A DNA stretch of 64,000 bases from Oceanococcus sp. HetDA_MAG_MS8 (GTDB taxonomy: Bacteria > Pseudomonadota > Gammaproteobacteria > Nevskiales > Oceanococcaceae). The stretch is from contig JAHCMK010000010.1 of the NCBI GenBank assembly GCA_019192445.1, positions 1-64,000 of the forward strand, read 5' to 3'. The notes under the pieces were generated by a model that saw nothing but the letters and a program-made list of their open reading frames with translations, was not told the origin of the DNA and made no database searches. Positions 16,727 to 25,593 of this stretch are shown here, one piece after another; position 1 is the stretch's first letter; the number at the start of each line of letters is the position of its first letter. Made by a program: the position numbers and the translations under genes.

Positions 16727-18514
16727 TTAAAGTAACTTCTCAGGCACTTGTACTGGATGCTCGAGCAGGATCTGCCCTAGGCATTTGCCCTGCGGGTCGA
16801 TACGTAATGAGGCCACACCGCCTCCGCCTAAGGCCGAGTCCAGCAAAAAGTTCAGAGCATGCGTTCCGGGCAGCACATAACGATGTACGCCAGCGTTATC
16901 GGCAAGTAAGTACGCAAACCAGTCGCGAACAGCTTCGGCACTTAAACTGTGGGCAATCCAGGGAAAATACTGCGGCTTGCGCGCCATGACGCCGATGTTG
17001 GCCTTATCCCCCTTGTCGCCACTACGCGCCACCGCCAATGTCATCAACGGCACTTCCGTCAGCGGCTGGTCCAAGTCTATGTTCCAATGCCCTCCGGCAT
17101 CGATCACCGGGGCCTGGTGGGCAAGCTGATCGTCCCCTGGAGGAACCGGCACCGCGACTTCCTCGTCGCTGATCTGCAGCCGAACCGGAACCTTGTTCTT
17201 GGCCACCAGCGTGGAATAAAGACGTGGAATGGGTGTCACGCTTGCCCGGCCGCCAAAATAACCCGTCACTCCAGGCACCATGCCCGTCGCCGCCTGCGGC
17301 ATCTCCCGCGTTAAAACCTCCAAGGCTTCTTTGCGCGTGTGTTTGGCGGCAATTTTCAAAACAACTTCGCGGGTATCATCGCGCCGGCTATGAGGCCCGT
17401 AGATTGACTCGGCCCCTAAGGTTTCGACACACACTTCACTGAAGTCGCCCCAGCCTTGTTGTTCCAAAATGCCACGCGTTTTGGTCAGTATGGCTTCGGC
17501 GGCTCGCCGGGCCTTTGCTGGCGCTTGCATGCCGCCGATGAGCAGGGTGGTCGTCACTCTAAATTGATCGGGATAGAGCGCCGAGACTTTGTAACTCGAA
17601 CTGGGGCTGCGGCCACGACATCCGCTGACTTCCACCAGATCCGGCCCCACCTGGGTCAATTCCACGCTGCGAAAGTCGCAGGTCACATCCGGCAATAAAT
17701 AGCAGCCAGGATCCCCAATCTCGTAGAGCATCTGCTCACCCACAGTCAAAGGAGTAACAAGGCCTCCAGTGTTGGGTGGCTTGCTCACCAGGAATCGACC
17801 GTCGGCAAAGCATTCCACGACGGGAAAGCCCATGTTCTCGTAGCCCGGCACGGACTCCCAATCCGTAAAGTTCCCCCCCGTACACTGCGCCCCACATTCG
17901 ATAATGTGGCCGGCGATACCACCGGCAGCCAGACGGTCGTAGTCGTCTTCTGACCACGAGAACTCGTGCATTAAAGGGGCCAAGGTCACCGCCGAGTCGA
18001 CAATGCGCCCCGTAATAACCACATCGGCGCCGGCATCCAGAGCCTGCTTAAGCCCACCCGCACCTAGGTAAGCATTCATGGTGATGAGCTGCTCGGGCAT
18101 TGGCGTATCGCTAAACATTTCACGCGCACCTTCGGCGCGCAGTTCGTCTTGCAGGTGGCGCACATCATCACCGAGCACAACGGCTACTTTGAGCTCAATC
18201 CCTTGCGCCTGGGCCGCCTCCTGCAGCGCCTGGGCACATGCCTGGGGGTTCAAGCCGCCAGCATTCGACAATACGCGGATACCCTGGCGTTTAATTGCGG
18301 GCAACAACGGCCGCATGACGGGATCGATGAAGTCGCGTGCGAAGCCTGCTTGAGGATTCTTCATGCGCTGGCGCAACATGATCGACAGCGTCACTTCCGC
18401 AAGATAATCGAAGACCAAATAGTCCAGATCACCATGCTCGACCAATTGCCGGGCCGCAGTCTGCGTGTCACCCCAAAAAGCAGACGCACAACCAATGCGT
18501 ACTGAAGTCTTCAT
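16727..18514 (-). CDS. atuA: Acyclic terpene utilisation protein AtuA
   Basis: About 595 residues, close to Pseudomonas AtuA. The N-terminal domain is DUF1446-like: SVRIGCASAFWGDT, LDYLVFDYLAEVTLSIM, VLSNAGGLNPQACA, DVVITGRIVDSA and GHIIECGAQCTGGNF. A smaller C-terminal domain begins near LMTLAVARSGDKGDKANIG. The biochemical role is not established, but the gene marks terpene-acid degradation clusters. I chose ATG 18514 because GGAAGGAGA lies just upstream; an in-frame start at 18592 would overlap the serine hydrolase gene. It follows that gene by 35 bp. Confidence 0.85.
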   Translation of the reverse strand: MKTSVRIGCASAFWGDTQTAARQLVEHGDLDYLVFDYLAEVTLSIMLRQRMKNPQAGFARDFIDPVMRPLLPAIKRQGIRVLSNAGGLNPQACAQALQEAAQAQGIELKVAVVLGDDVRHLQDELRAEGAREMFSDTPMPEQLITMNAYLGAGGLKQALDAGADVVITGRIVDSAVTLAPLMHEFSWSEDDYDRLAAGGIAGHIIECGAQCTGGNFTDWESVPGYENMGFPVVECFADGRFLVSKPPNTGGLVTPLTVGEQMLYEIGDPGCYLLPDVTCDFRSVELTQVGPDLVEVSGCRGRSPSSSYKVSALYPDQFRVTTTLLIGGMQAPAKARRAAEAILTKTRGILEQQGWGDFSEVCVETLGAESIYGPHSRRDDTREVVLKIAAKHTRKEALEVLTREMPQAATGMVPGVTGYFGGRASVTPIPRLYSTLVAKNKVPVRLQISDEEVAVPVPPGDDQLAHQAPVIDAGGHWNIDLDQPLTEVPLMTLAVARSGDKGDKANIGVMARKPQYFPWIAHSLSAEAVRDWFAYLLADNAGVHRYVLPGTHALNFLLDSALGGGGVASLRIDPQGKCLGQILLEHPVQVPEKLL

Positions 18515-18549
18515 TCTGTCTCCTTCCCTGCTCCCAGCAGTCCTAGTGT

Positions 18550-19851
18550 CTAGAGCATTGCAGCCAGGCCACGCGGCAAGCCCACTGTCCAATCCGGCTG
18601 ATCACTCACCGGCTGCGGCGCAAATCCTGAATTGATGGCTCCCAACACCCGCGCCAATGCCGGCAGATGGGGGCCGATAGCGGCTTTGCCTGTGGTGAGC
18701 AAGGCCACAGAGATATCTCTCTCCGGATCCGCCCAACACAGAATATTGAGAAAACCCAAGTGACCAAATGCTAATGGATTCCGATGCCCATAAAGGCTGA
18801 CGAGAGGGTGACCAAGCATCAATCCACGACTATATCGAATCGGAATACGCAACATCCGGTCGTAACGAATGCGACCGAAAGGTGCAACCAAGTTGCGTAC
18901 CGTTTCCGGGCTGAGAAGTTGTTGCCCTTCCCAGCGCCCACCATCCAGCAACATTTGAAAAACGCGACTGCTCTCCTCGGCAGTGGAGAAGATGTTCCCC
19001 GCCGGAATCACATTGTTCAGGAAGATGGGGGTATTGGAGATGGCACAAGCCTCTTCAAACTCTATGCCCAATGCTTTACGCGCCATCGCGCCCAAAATCG
19101 GCGGTAGTGGCGGGCCGGTGAAGGCGTTTAAGGCCACTGAGTCGTTGTGTTCAGGGCGCACACCATAGGTAAAGTGCTTCAACCCCAGGGGTTTACGCAG
19201 CAAAGTATCGAGCAGCTCAGGCAAGGGGCGGCCTGTGGCTCGCTGCGCCACTTCGCCCAGCACGAAGCCGCCAGTGATAGCGTGGTAGGCCGTCATCCGC
19301 CCGGCTTTAGACATGGGCGGCATCCGGCAGAGAACGTCGATGACGGAATCCCAATCTCCGGCATGCTCAATGCCGAACTCTGTGGGAAAAGACGGTATGC
19401 CCGCCTGATGCGCCAACACCTGTTCAACCGTGGTTTTATGCTTGCCGGCGCGACCAAACTCGGGAATGAACTCAGCTACGGGGTCATGCAGGCTTAAATA
19501 CCCCTGCTCCGCCAACTGATGGATCAGCAAGGCGGTCATGGCCTTCGAAGAAGAAAACAAACTAATCGGCGTATCCAGATCCAAGGGGACCGCCGGACCA
19601 ACATCGCCGGGCGCATTGCCACGAGCATGCCCAATCGCGCGGTTCAGCACTACACGCCCGCGATGCCGAATACACAGGCTGATTCCAGGGTGGTAGCCAG
19701 TTCGGTAAAGGTCCTCCACCCGGCGCCAGATCGACTCCCTGAGACGGGATTGACCCTGCTCCTCAGAGTCGACGCAAGTTACCTGGCTCAGATCTGCCGG
19801 CACAGACACCAGATTCCGCTGGTAATGACGCCGAATAATTTTGGTAACCAC
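18550..19851 (-). CDS. Beta-lactamase-fold serine hydrolase/esterase
   Basis: Encodes 433 residues from a GTG. The class C beta-lactamase/EstB family S-x-x-K lies at 100-103 (SSSK), the second motif reads YHAITGGFVLGE, and FGHLGF lies near the C-terminus in place of KTG. YHA instead of YxN is usual for esterases of this family rather than true beta-lactamases. There is no obvious signal peptide. It heads the atu transcription unit and could release terpene alcohols or acids from esters before activation; this is context only. The divergent SCP2-like gene starts 225 bp away. Confidence 0.75.
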   Translation of the reverse strand: MVTKIIRRHYQRNLVSVPADLSQVTCVDSEEQGQSRLRESIWRRVEDLYRTGYHPGISLCIRHRGRVVLNRAIGHARGNAPGDVGPAVPLDLDTPISLFSSSKAMTALLIHQLAEQGYLSLHDPVAEFIPEFGRAGKHKTTVEQVLAHQAGIPSFPTEFGIEHAGDWDSVIDVLCRMPPMSKAGRMTAYHAITGGFVLGEVAQRATGRPLPELLDTLLRKPLGLKHFTYGVRPEHNDSVALNAFTGPPLPPILGAMARKALGIEFEEACAISNTPIFLNNVIPAGNIFSTAEESSRVFQMLLDGGRWEGQQLLSPETVRNLVAPFGRIRYDRMLRIPIRYSRGLMLGHPLVSLYGHRNPLAFGHLGFLNILCWADPERDISVALLTTGKAAIGPHLPALARVLGAINSGFAPQPVSDQPDWTVGLPRGLAAML

Positions 19852-20004
19852 GCTTACTCGTCTCTTCCATTTGTCGCCAGGTCAGAAGGGACAAAACTAC
19901 CACAACAAGGTCATCACGCGCCCATTCCATTGGAAATACTAATTACCGGATTTGCCGAGCAGACTGGGTTTCGGGCTACACTGAGCTCGGCTTCGCTGCT
20001 CAGC

Positions 20005-20020
20005 GCGTCCTCGAGGACGC
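20005..20020. promoter_or_regulatory. Perfect 16-bp palindrome in divergent promoter region
   Basis: GCGTCCTCGAGGACGC is fully self-complementary and lies between the divergent serine hydrolase (start 19851) and SCP2 gene (start 20077). That is the expected place for an operator controlling both the atu cluster and the lipid carrier. No regulator gene of the AtuR (TetR) type is in the window. Confidence 0.5.
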
Positions 20021-20076
20021 ACGCAGTAGGACGCGGCCGCCGAATTTATCGACCATCGACCACGAGCGAGACAACT

Positions 20077-20394
20077 ATGACCCTGGACGAAATCTTCACC
20101 AAAATGCCCACAGCTGTAGACCCTGATGGTGCAGCTGGTGTGAACGCGGTAGTGCAGTTCAACTGCTCCACCCCACGCTATGTCACCATCGCTGATGGAG
20201 CGGCAACGGTGAGCGAAGGAACCGCAGGCGAACCCACCGTATCCATCACGATGACAGATGACGACTTACGGGACCTGCTCACCGGAGAATTGGACGGCAT
20301 GACCGCCTTCATGACCGGCAAGGTGCAACTCGAAGGCGACATGATGTTCGCCCAGCGTTTAGGCTCCATCTTCGATTTGTCGAAGGCTGCCTAA
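20077..20394 (+). CDS. SCP2-like sterol carrier domain protein
   Basis: A 105-residue single-domain protein starting at MTLDEIFTKM. It shows the SCP2 pattern: NAVVQFNCSTPRYVTIADG, then VSITMTDDDLRDLLTGELDGMTAFMTGKVQLEGD. SCP2 domains hold fatty acids, sterols or acyl-CoAs in a hydrophobic tunnel. Longer upstream frames exist but run through the divergent promoter region, so the internal ATG at 20077 is chosen. Its place opposite the atu cluster suggests it carries terpenoid acids or their CoA esters. Confidence 0.8.
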   Translation: MTLDEIFTKMPTAVDPDGAAGVNAVVQFNCSTPRYVTIADGAATVSEGTAGEPTVSITMTDDDLRDLLTGELDGMTAFMTGKVQLEGDMMFAQRLGSIFDLSKAA

Positions 20395-20472
20395 GTTAAG
20401 GCTTCAACCACATACTGCCCAACAATGCGGCAGAGGCCATGGCGCGACACTGCCCTGGCTAGTGCGAATACC

Positions 20473-20508
20473 AACCCCGGCCGCTAGACCTGCTATGGCG
20501 CCGGGGTT
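20473..20508. terminator. Hairpin between convergent SCP2 and pyrD genes
   Basis: AACCCCGGC (20473-20481) pairs perfectly with GCCGGGGTT (20500-20508). Only three T residues follow on the plus strand, so it is a weak intrinsic terminator, placed correctly between convergent genes. Confidence 0.5.
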
Positions 20509-20512
20509 TGGC

Positions 20513-21523
20513 TTAACGGGCCGCAGCAACCATGTCTTGAATCAAGGCCGGTCCTCTGTAGACAAAACCCGTGTAAACCTGCAGTAAATCTGCGCCAGCG
20601 TTCAGGCGAGCCTTCGCCGAGGGGCCGTCATGCAGGCCACCCACGCCAACCAAAGCAACCTCAGAGCCCAGTTCATCTCGCAGTAAGGACAATTGCTGAC
20701 AGGCGAGTTCACATAAGGGCTTGCCGCTGAGTCCTCCACTTTGTTCGGCCAGCTTCTGCTCCTGCAATGCAGGGCGAGAGATGGTGGTGTTCGTGGCGAT
20801 CACCAATGGCACGCCTGAGGCCTTGAGAATTTTGGCCATCGCGCGTAGCTGATCCGCATCATTATCCGGCGCCACCTTCACAGCCACAGGCCGCGACCCG
20901 TGCTGGCCGCCCAGCTGTTCGGCGCGTTCCATCAGAGTACCCACAAAGGCCTCTAGAGCCGCCGGTGCCTGCAGATCGCGCAGATTGCGGGTGTTGGGCG
21001 ATGAAATATTGATGGTGACGTAGTCCGCCAAGGGGTAAACCCGCTCCAGGCAATACAGATAATCCTCCACAGCACGCTCCATAGGCGTGTCTGCGTTCTT
21101 ACCAATGTTGATTCCCAAAGGCCCACGGCGTTGGCTGCGCTCAACATTGCGCACCAAGTTGTCCACCCCTTTGTTATTAAAGCCCAGCCGGTTGATGATG
21201 GCCTGGTCAGCAACCAGTCGAAACACGCGCGGCCGGGGGTTGCCCGTTTGTGGACGGGGCGTCACCGTTCCGACTTCGACAAACCCAAAGCCCATGGCGA
21301 ACAGGCCGTCTATGCATTCGCCGTTTTTGTCCAGACCTGCGGCAACACCGACTGGATTAGGAAATTGCAGACCACACACTTCGCGTGGCAACACGCTGGG
21401 CTTGGCTCCCATGGTGCTGGCGGCCAGTTTGGGCATACGCGACAGCATCTGGATGGTGGCTGTGTGGGCGCTTTCCGCGTCCAGCTGAAACAGCGCTTTC
21501 TGCCCTAAAGAAAAAAGGTTCAT
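20513..21523 (-). CDS. pyrD: Dihydroorotate dehydrogenase (class 2)
   Basis: About 336 residues from the ATG at 21523; a TTG three codons earlier is possible. Class 2, quinone-linked enzyme of pyrimidine synthesis at the inner membrane. The N-terminal amphipathic helix (FSLGQKALFQLDAESAH) is followed by GVAAGLDKNGECIDGL, FGFVEVGTVTPRPQTGNPRP, INRLGFNNKG, the Ser base region TINISSPNT, and GLSGKPL. It stands alone, as is usual in gammaproteobacteria. Confidence 0.95.
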   Translation of the reverse strand: MNLFSLGQKALFQLDAESAHTATIQMLSRMPKLAASTMGAKPSVLPREVCGLQFPNPVGVAAGLDKNGECIDGLFAMGFGFVEVGTVTPRPQTGNPRPRVFRLVADQAIINRLGFNNKGVDNLVRNVERSQRRGPLGINIGKNADTPMERAVEDYLYCLERVYPLADYVTINISSPNTRNLRDLQAPAALEAFVGTLMERAEQLGGQHGSRPVAVKVAPDNDADQLRAMAKILKASGVPLVIATNTTISRPALQEQKLAEQSGGLSGKPLCELACQQLSLLRDELGSEVALVGVGGLHDGPSAKARLNAGADLLQVYTGFVYRGPALIQDMVAAAR

Positions 21524-21610
21524 GTGATGCAATAAGCCCTTTTGCTAATCATGCCTGCGCTCAGGCAGGGCCAGAGCGGCCATCTGGACTATGACCAGTC
21601 GTGCGCCACC

Positions 21611-22222
21611 TTACTCTTGATGGGGCGGCTCCAACAGGTGCCCCAGCTTTGCAGCTTTGGTCGACAGATACTGCTCGTTATGAGGATTGGCATAGCCTGC
21701 TAAGGGCAAGCGCTCTACCAAGGGCAGACCCGCCATCTCCAAAGCATGTAGCTTGCGCGGATTATTCGTTAATAACCGCACCTGGGTAATTCCTAGCTGA
21801 TGCAGCATCTCCACAGCGACGTCGTAGCGTCGCTGGTCAGCAGCAAAACCCAATTGCTCGTTGGCTTCTACGGTGTCGGCGCCTTTGTCTTGGAGGGCGT
21901 AGGCGCGGATCTTATTGGCTAGGCCAATGCCCCGCCCTTCCTGACGCAAATACAAAATCGCACCCTGGCCCGTTTGGGCAATTTGGCGCATGGCCGCTTG
22001 GAGTTGTTCGCCACAGTCGCAGCGCAGGCTGCCAAAGGCATCGCCGGTCAGGCACTCAGAGTGCAAGCGTACCAACACCGGCTCGTCGGCTTTCCAGGAT
22101 CCGCGCGTGAGTGCGACATGCTCTAGACCCTTGTTGTCTTTATAGACTTGCACGGAGAATTCACCATGCGGCGTGGGCAAAACACTCTGGGCTTCAAATT
22201 GCACTAGGGGCGTGCTGGACAC
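21611..22222 (-). CDS. ribA: GTP cyclohydrolase II
   Basis: The 203-residue protein opens the imidazole ring of GTP in the first step of riboflavin synthesis. Zinc-binding cysteines lie in [18 protein letters not shown]; the catalytic segment [20 protein letters not shown] and the [10 protein letters not shown] near the C-terminus are intact. It starts at a GTG with no clear ribosome binding site. This is the stand-alone RibA form, not the RibBA fusion. No FMN riboswitch is seen in the 146-bp divergent upstream region. Confidence 0.94.
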   Translation of the reverse strand: MSSTPLVQFEAQSVLPTPHGEFSVQVYKDNKGLEHVALTRGSWKADEPVLVRLHSECLTGDAFGSLRCDCGEQLQAAMRQIAQTGQGAILYLRQEGRGIGLANKIRAYALQDKGADTVEANEQLGFAADQRRYDVAVEMLHQLGITQVRLLTNNPRKLHALEMAGLPLVERLPLAGYANPHNEQYLSTKAAKLGHLLEPPHQE

Positions 22223-22274
22223 GGTCGTTGGGACTCAGGGCGAGAAGACGCGCTATTGTAGTGGAGCCTCGACA

Positions 22275-22303
22275 TTGACGTCGGCATCAGGGTGCCGGAT
22301 AGT
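22275..22303 (+). promoter_or_regulatory. Sigma-70-type promoter for the 22369 gene
   Basis: TTGACG (22275-22280) and GATAGT (22298-22303) are 17 bp apart and point to the gene starting at 22369. The match is 5/6 at -35 and 4/6 at -10. Confidence 0.45.
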
Positions 22304-22368
22304 GCGGGGCCGCAAACCTGCGTTTGCGTCCATCGTCGTACGAGAACATTTTCTGGAGGATAAAAAAT

Positions 22369-23253
22369 ATGGCAGCAGCCGGGGGAGATACGGTTGTCCC
22401 GACCAATTGGAAAGGACTCATCATGACCGCGGTCGCCGTCGCCATAGTGGCGGGGTTGACTTATATGGGATTGAACTTGTTCCTGGGTCAGGCCGAGGGT
22501 GAAGGCACTGCGAAGCCTGAAACCAGTCTGCAAGACCTGTATTCCGTGAATGCGCGTCGGGACATACCGGCCATGGATACCGTGCGGGCATTGCCCCGCA
22601 CGGCCTTGGCACCCACCCAAAGCTTGCCGCCGCCGGAAATTGTCGACGACGAACCCAATGTTGAGGCCGAAATGGCCGAAATGGCCGAAGCCGCAGACAC
22701 TCCAGCAGAAACCGCTTCGGACTCCGTAGAGGAGGCAGCCGAAAGCCGCGTGGAGATGGCCGAAGCTGAGCCTGTAGACAGCGCTCCTGGCGAGACCACG
22801 AACGAAGTGGACCTCACAGCGCAATCCACCGACGACCCTGTTCCTGCGCAGCCAGAGCAAAGCCCCTCTACCCAGAGTCAGTCAGACACTCTGGATACAC
22901 GGTATCGCGTGACCACAGCCGCGCTGCGTGCTTGGTGGGCCAGTGAGGACGCTCCAGCGGAGGCCCTGAGCATCCGTTTTGTGGGCCCGCTGGATGCTAG
23001 TGTGGCGCCCCAAGGCATGGGCGTGCTGTTCGACCATCCCGTCGATGCCCAAACCTTTGCCAGCTTCATCTCCCTGCAAAGTCCTCGGGGTCAATCCTTG
23101 CAGCCACAATGGTACAACGGTCAGAACCCACGCTTGGTCTACACCAAGGGCTTAGCGCCGGGTCGCTATTCTTTGAGTCTAGATGCCGGCTTACCGGCAA
23201 GAAACGGTTATTTGTTGCCGCAGCAATTCAGCGGCCCAGTATTCGTTAACTAG
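22369..23253 (+). CDS. Single-span membrane protein with macroglobulin-like C-terminal domain
   Basis: 294 residues from ATG 22369, preceded by TGGAGG. One transmembrane helix (about 17-39, inside-to-outside), then a long Glu/Ala/Pro-rich spacer to about 180, then a folded domain of about 100 residues. That domain reads GMGVLFDHPVDAQTFASFI, then APGRYSLSLDAGLPARNGYL. The pattern resembles the first Ig-like (MG1) domain of bacterial alpha-2-macroglobulins or a Big_5-type Ig domain. No thioester or bait region is present. Probably anchored in the inner membrane facing the periplasm; function unknown. The SDR gene begins two bases after its stop. Confidence 0.6.
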   Translation: MAAAGGDTVVPTNWKGLIMTAVAVAIVAGLTYMGLNLFLGQAEGEGTAKPETSLQDLYSVNARRDIPAMDTVRALPRTALAPTQSLPPPEIVDDEPNVEAEMAEMAEAADTPAETASDSVEEAAESRVEMAEAEPVDSAPGETTNEVDLTAQSTDDPVPAQPEQSPSTQSQSDTLDTRYRVTTAALRAWWASEDAPAEALSIRFVGPLDASVAPQGMGVLFDHPVDAQTFASFISLQSPRGQSLQPQWYNGQNPRLVYTKGLAPGRYSLSLDAGLPARNGYLLPQQFSGPVFVN

Positions 23254-23255
23254 AT

Positions 23256-24038
23256 ATGGCTCCCGCACAGACCTTATTTGACCTGAGCGGCAAAGTCGCT
23301 CTGGTGACTGGCTCATCCAGAGGCATCGGGGAGGCCACGGCTAAACTTCTGGCAGAGCATGGCGCCACAGTGATTGTCTCCAGCCGCAAGCAAGAAGCCT
23401 GCGAAGCCGTTGCCGCGGCCATTGTTGACGGCGGTGGCCGCGCCGAAGCACGCGCTTGTCATGCTGGCGATTTGGATGCCATGACACATTTGGTCAGTAG
23501 CATCGTCAGCCACCATGGACGCCTGGACATTTTGGTCAACAATGCTGCCGCAAACCCCTTTTTCGGCAATGTGCTGGATACACCTCTAGAGGCCATCGAT
23601 AAGACCTTACAAGTCAATTTACGGGGCTATTTCGTACTCAGCCAGTTGGCCGGACGGCAGATGCGGGAGCAAGGTGGCGGCTGTATCGTCAACATTGCGT
23701 CTATTAACGGTCTACGGCCGGGCATGCACCAGGCGATCTACTCCATCACCAAAGCGGCCGTCATCAATATGACACAGGCTTTTGCCAAGGAATGCGCCCA
23801 GTTCGGCATTCGCTGCAATGCCGTGCTGCCTGGCCTCACAGATACCAAGTTTGCCTCCGCGCTCACCCAGAACCCACAACTGCTCGAGTCCGTACTGCCC
23901 CAGATTCCGGCGGGCCGGTATGCGGAGCCAGAAGAAATTGCCCCAGCGGTGCTCTATTTGTGCAGCCCGGCGGCAAGCTATGTGAATGGCACCACGCTCA
24001 CCGTGGATGGTGGGTTTATCGGTGCTGGCGGGCTCTAA
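23256..24038 (+). CDS. Short-chain dehydrogenase/reductase
   Basis: A classical SDR of 260 residues with an intact active site: TGSSRGIG at 18-25, NNAAAN at 95-100, Ser in NIASING, and Tyr162/Lys166 in YSITK. The C-terminal YVNGTTLTVDGGF is typical of FabG-like oxidoreductases. Substrate cannot be told from sequence. It may be an AtuG-like 3-hydroxyacyl-CoA or alcohol dehydrogenase, but it is outside the atu cluster. It is close-coupled to the macroglobulin-like gene upstream (2-bp gap). Confidence 0.82.
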   Translation: MAPAQTLFDLSGKVALVTGSSRGIGEATAKLLAEHGATVIVSSRKQEACEAVAAAIVDGGGRAEARACHAGDLDAMTHLVSSIVSHHGRLDILVNNAAANPFFGNVLDTPLEAIDKTLQVNLRGYFVLSQLAGRQMREQGGGCIVNIASINGLRPGMHQAIYSITKAAVINMTQAFAKECAQFGIRCNAVLPGLTDTKFASALTQNPQLLESVLPQIPAGRYAEPEEIAPAVLYLCSPAASYVNGTTLTVDGGFIGAGGL

Positions 24039-24307
24039 CTCGGCAAGCATTACCGCAGGCGATCCTTATCGGTATCTGGGGGCAGATTTTTCTTTGCCAG
24101 CGGGCAGTAGCGGACACAAACTTGCAGGGCAGCGAGCATTGCATCTTTGTATGCCAGAGTAGCGGCCTATGAATGCGGCCAGCTCACCACCTCTCGCCAT
24201 ACCAGTATCGCTATGCCCAATATGCGCTTCCGTCACCATCGCTACTGCACAGCAAGGCCTGCTGCTCAGTTCAGGGGCCTCGGCTCGCTCAGTAATAATG
24301 CGCCTCC

Positions 24308-24321
24308 ACCGCCATGGCGGT
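24308..24321. promoter_or_regulatory. Perfect 14-bp palindrome before the MinD-like gene
   Basis: ACCGCCATGGCGGT is fully self-complementary and ends 15 bp before the start codon at 24337. It may be an operator or an RNA hairpin near the ribosome binding region. Confidence 0.4.
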
Positions 24322-24336
24322 TAGGGCTGTAATCCC

Positions 24337-25482
24337 ATGCCTAATGAGATGATTGCTGTCGGTGGGGGCAAAGGTGGGGTCGGGAAAAGCCTCTTTTCAC
24401 TCGCTCTAGCCATGGCCTATGCTGAGCGCGGCCAAGAGGTTGTATTGGTTGACCTGGATCTAGGTGCAGGCAACTTGCATACCTACTTGGGTATTGCCCC
24501 AACCCAACCATCGATTGCTGAGTTTCTGGAACGAAAAGCCGCCAGTCTGGACGAGCTACGCCTGCACACCAGCGTACCGCAACTGAGCTTGATCAGTGGC
24601 GCGGGGTTTTTGCCTGGAATGGCCAATCCGCCGCACTGGCTGAAGCTCAAGTTGATCCGCCATCTGCAACAACTACCCTGCGCCGTCGTCATTTTGGATT
24701 TGGGCGCCGGAGTGAGCTTCAACACTTTAGATTTTTTTCTGGCCGCCCAGCATGGGGTGGTGGTCAGCGTGCCAGAAGCTCCAGCCATCATGAACGCCTA
24801 CAGCTTCTTGAAGGCAGTGGCGTTTCGTCAGCTACATCGGGTGTTCAAGCAACATCAGGAAGTGGCTCCGCTACTCGCTTCGCACGCAACTGCGGATAAC
24901 GCCGCTGCCGCGAATCACACCACCTTGGAAATGTTGTTTGCCGATATTCTTCGCTGCGGACCAGACGCGGCCCAACTCGGTGAAGAAGTGCTGCAAAGCC
25001 TCCAAGCAGGGCTGGTCATGAACCGACTTGCCCCTGGCAACCAACATGAACTCCTGCACAATTTGCTCAAGTTAGCGCAGCATAAATTGGGCCTACCCCT
25101 GACCCATTTGGGCAACATGCCCGAGGTCCGCGAGATGGGTCACTACCTACTCAAAGTGCCTAGCCTGACTGGAACCCCGTCAGGGCGCGCCTGGGTTGAT
25201 GCAGCCGCGCACATTGCCGACAGTCTCGTTCCACCCCGCCCTGCGATTCCCTTAGATGCTCTCAAACGCAGTTATTCCGATACCGAGGTTGCGGCAGTCA
25301 TCGAATTGATCGAGCAGTTGGATGACAGCATCTTCCCAGATGGCAAGCGGGATTCTTGGAAGCTACGCATGTACTTCAAGCCCGAGACCGTGCTGCACCA
25401 TCTACTCGATCATGGCCTACCACCCCAGCAGCTCAACAGCGTACTGGAGCAGCCGCTTCCCCTATCCCATGTGGCAGCGTAG
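24337..25482 (+). CDS. MinD/ParA-like P-loop ATPase
   Basis: Encodes 381 residues. The deviant Walker A motif GGGKGGVGKSLFSLALA lies at 9-25, followed by VVLVDLDLGAGNLHTYLG and the Walker B segment VVILDLGAGVS near 115. Residues 1-250 form a MinD/ParA/FlhG-type fold; the last 120 residues are a predicted helical extension rich in Leu and acidic residues (SDTEVAAVIELIEQLDD). Such ATPases place protein complexes or DNA in the cell. Neither minC/minE nor flagellar or par genes are adjacent, so the cargo is unknown. FlhG is a possible misnomer for this group. Confidence 0.72.
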   Translation: MPNEMIAVGGGKGGVGKSLFSLALAMAYAERGQEVVLVDLDLGAGNLHTYLGIAPTQPSIAEFLERKAASLDELRLHTSVPQLSLISGAGFLPGMANPPHWLKLKLIRHLQQLPCAVVILDLGAGVSFNTLDFFLAAQHGVVVSVPEAPAIMNAYSFLKAVAFRQLHRVFKQHQEVAPLLASHATADNAAAANHTTLEMLFADILRCGPDAAQLGEEVLQSLQAGLVMNRLAPGNQHELLHNLLKLAQHKLGLPLTHLGNMPEVREMGHYLLKVPSLTGTPSGRAWVDAAAHIADSLVPPRPAIPLDALKRSYSDTEVAAVIELIEQLDDSIFPDGKRDSWKLRMYFKPETVLHHLLDHGLPPQQLNSVLEQPLPLSHVAA

Positions 25483-25593
25483 ATAACCTCGGTCTTACAG
25501 GGCACTGAAGGTGACGCGGAGCCGAGCAAGGCCTAAACTGCGCCCCTTTCTCTGGCGCAATAGCTCTTAAACGCGCCAACCCAACCTCATTGC

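Noticed and set aside
22223-22368. FMN riboswitch upstream of ribA
   Set aside because: The region is too short and the conserved FMN aptamer sequences are not seen.
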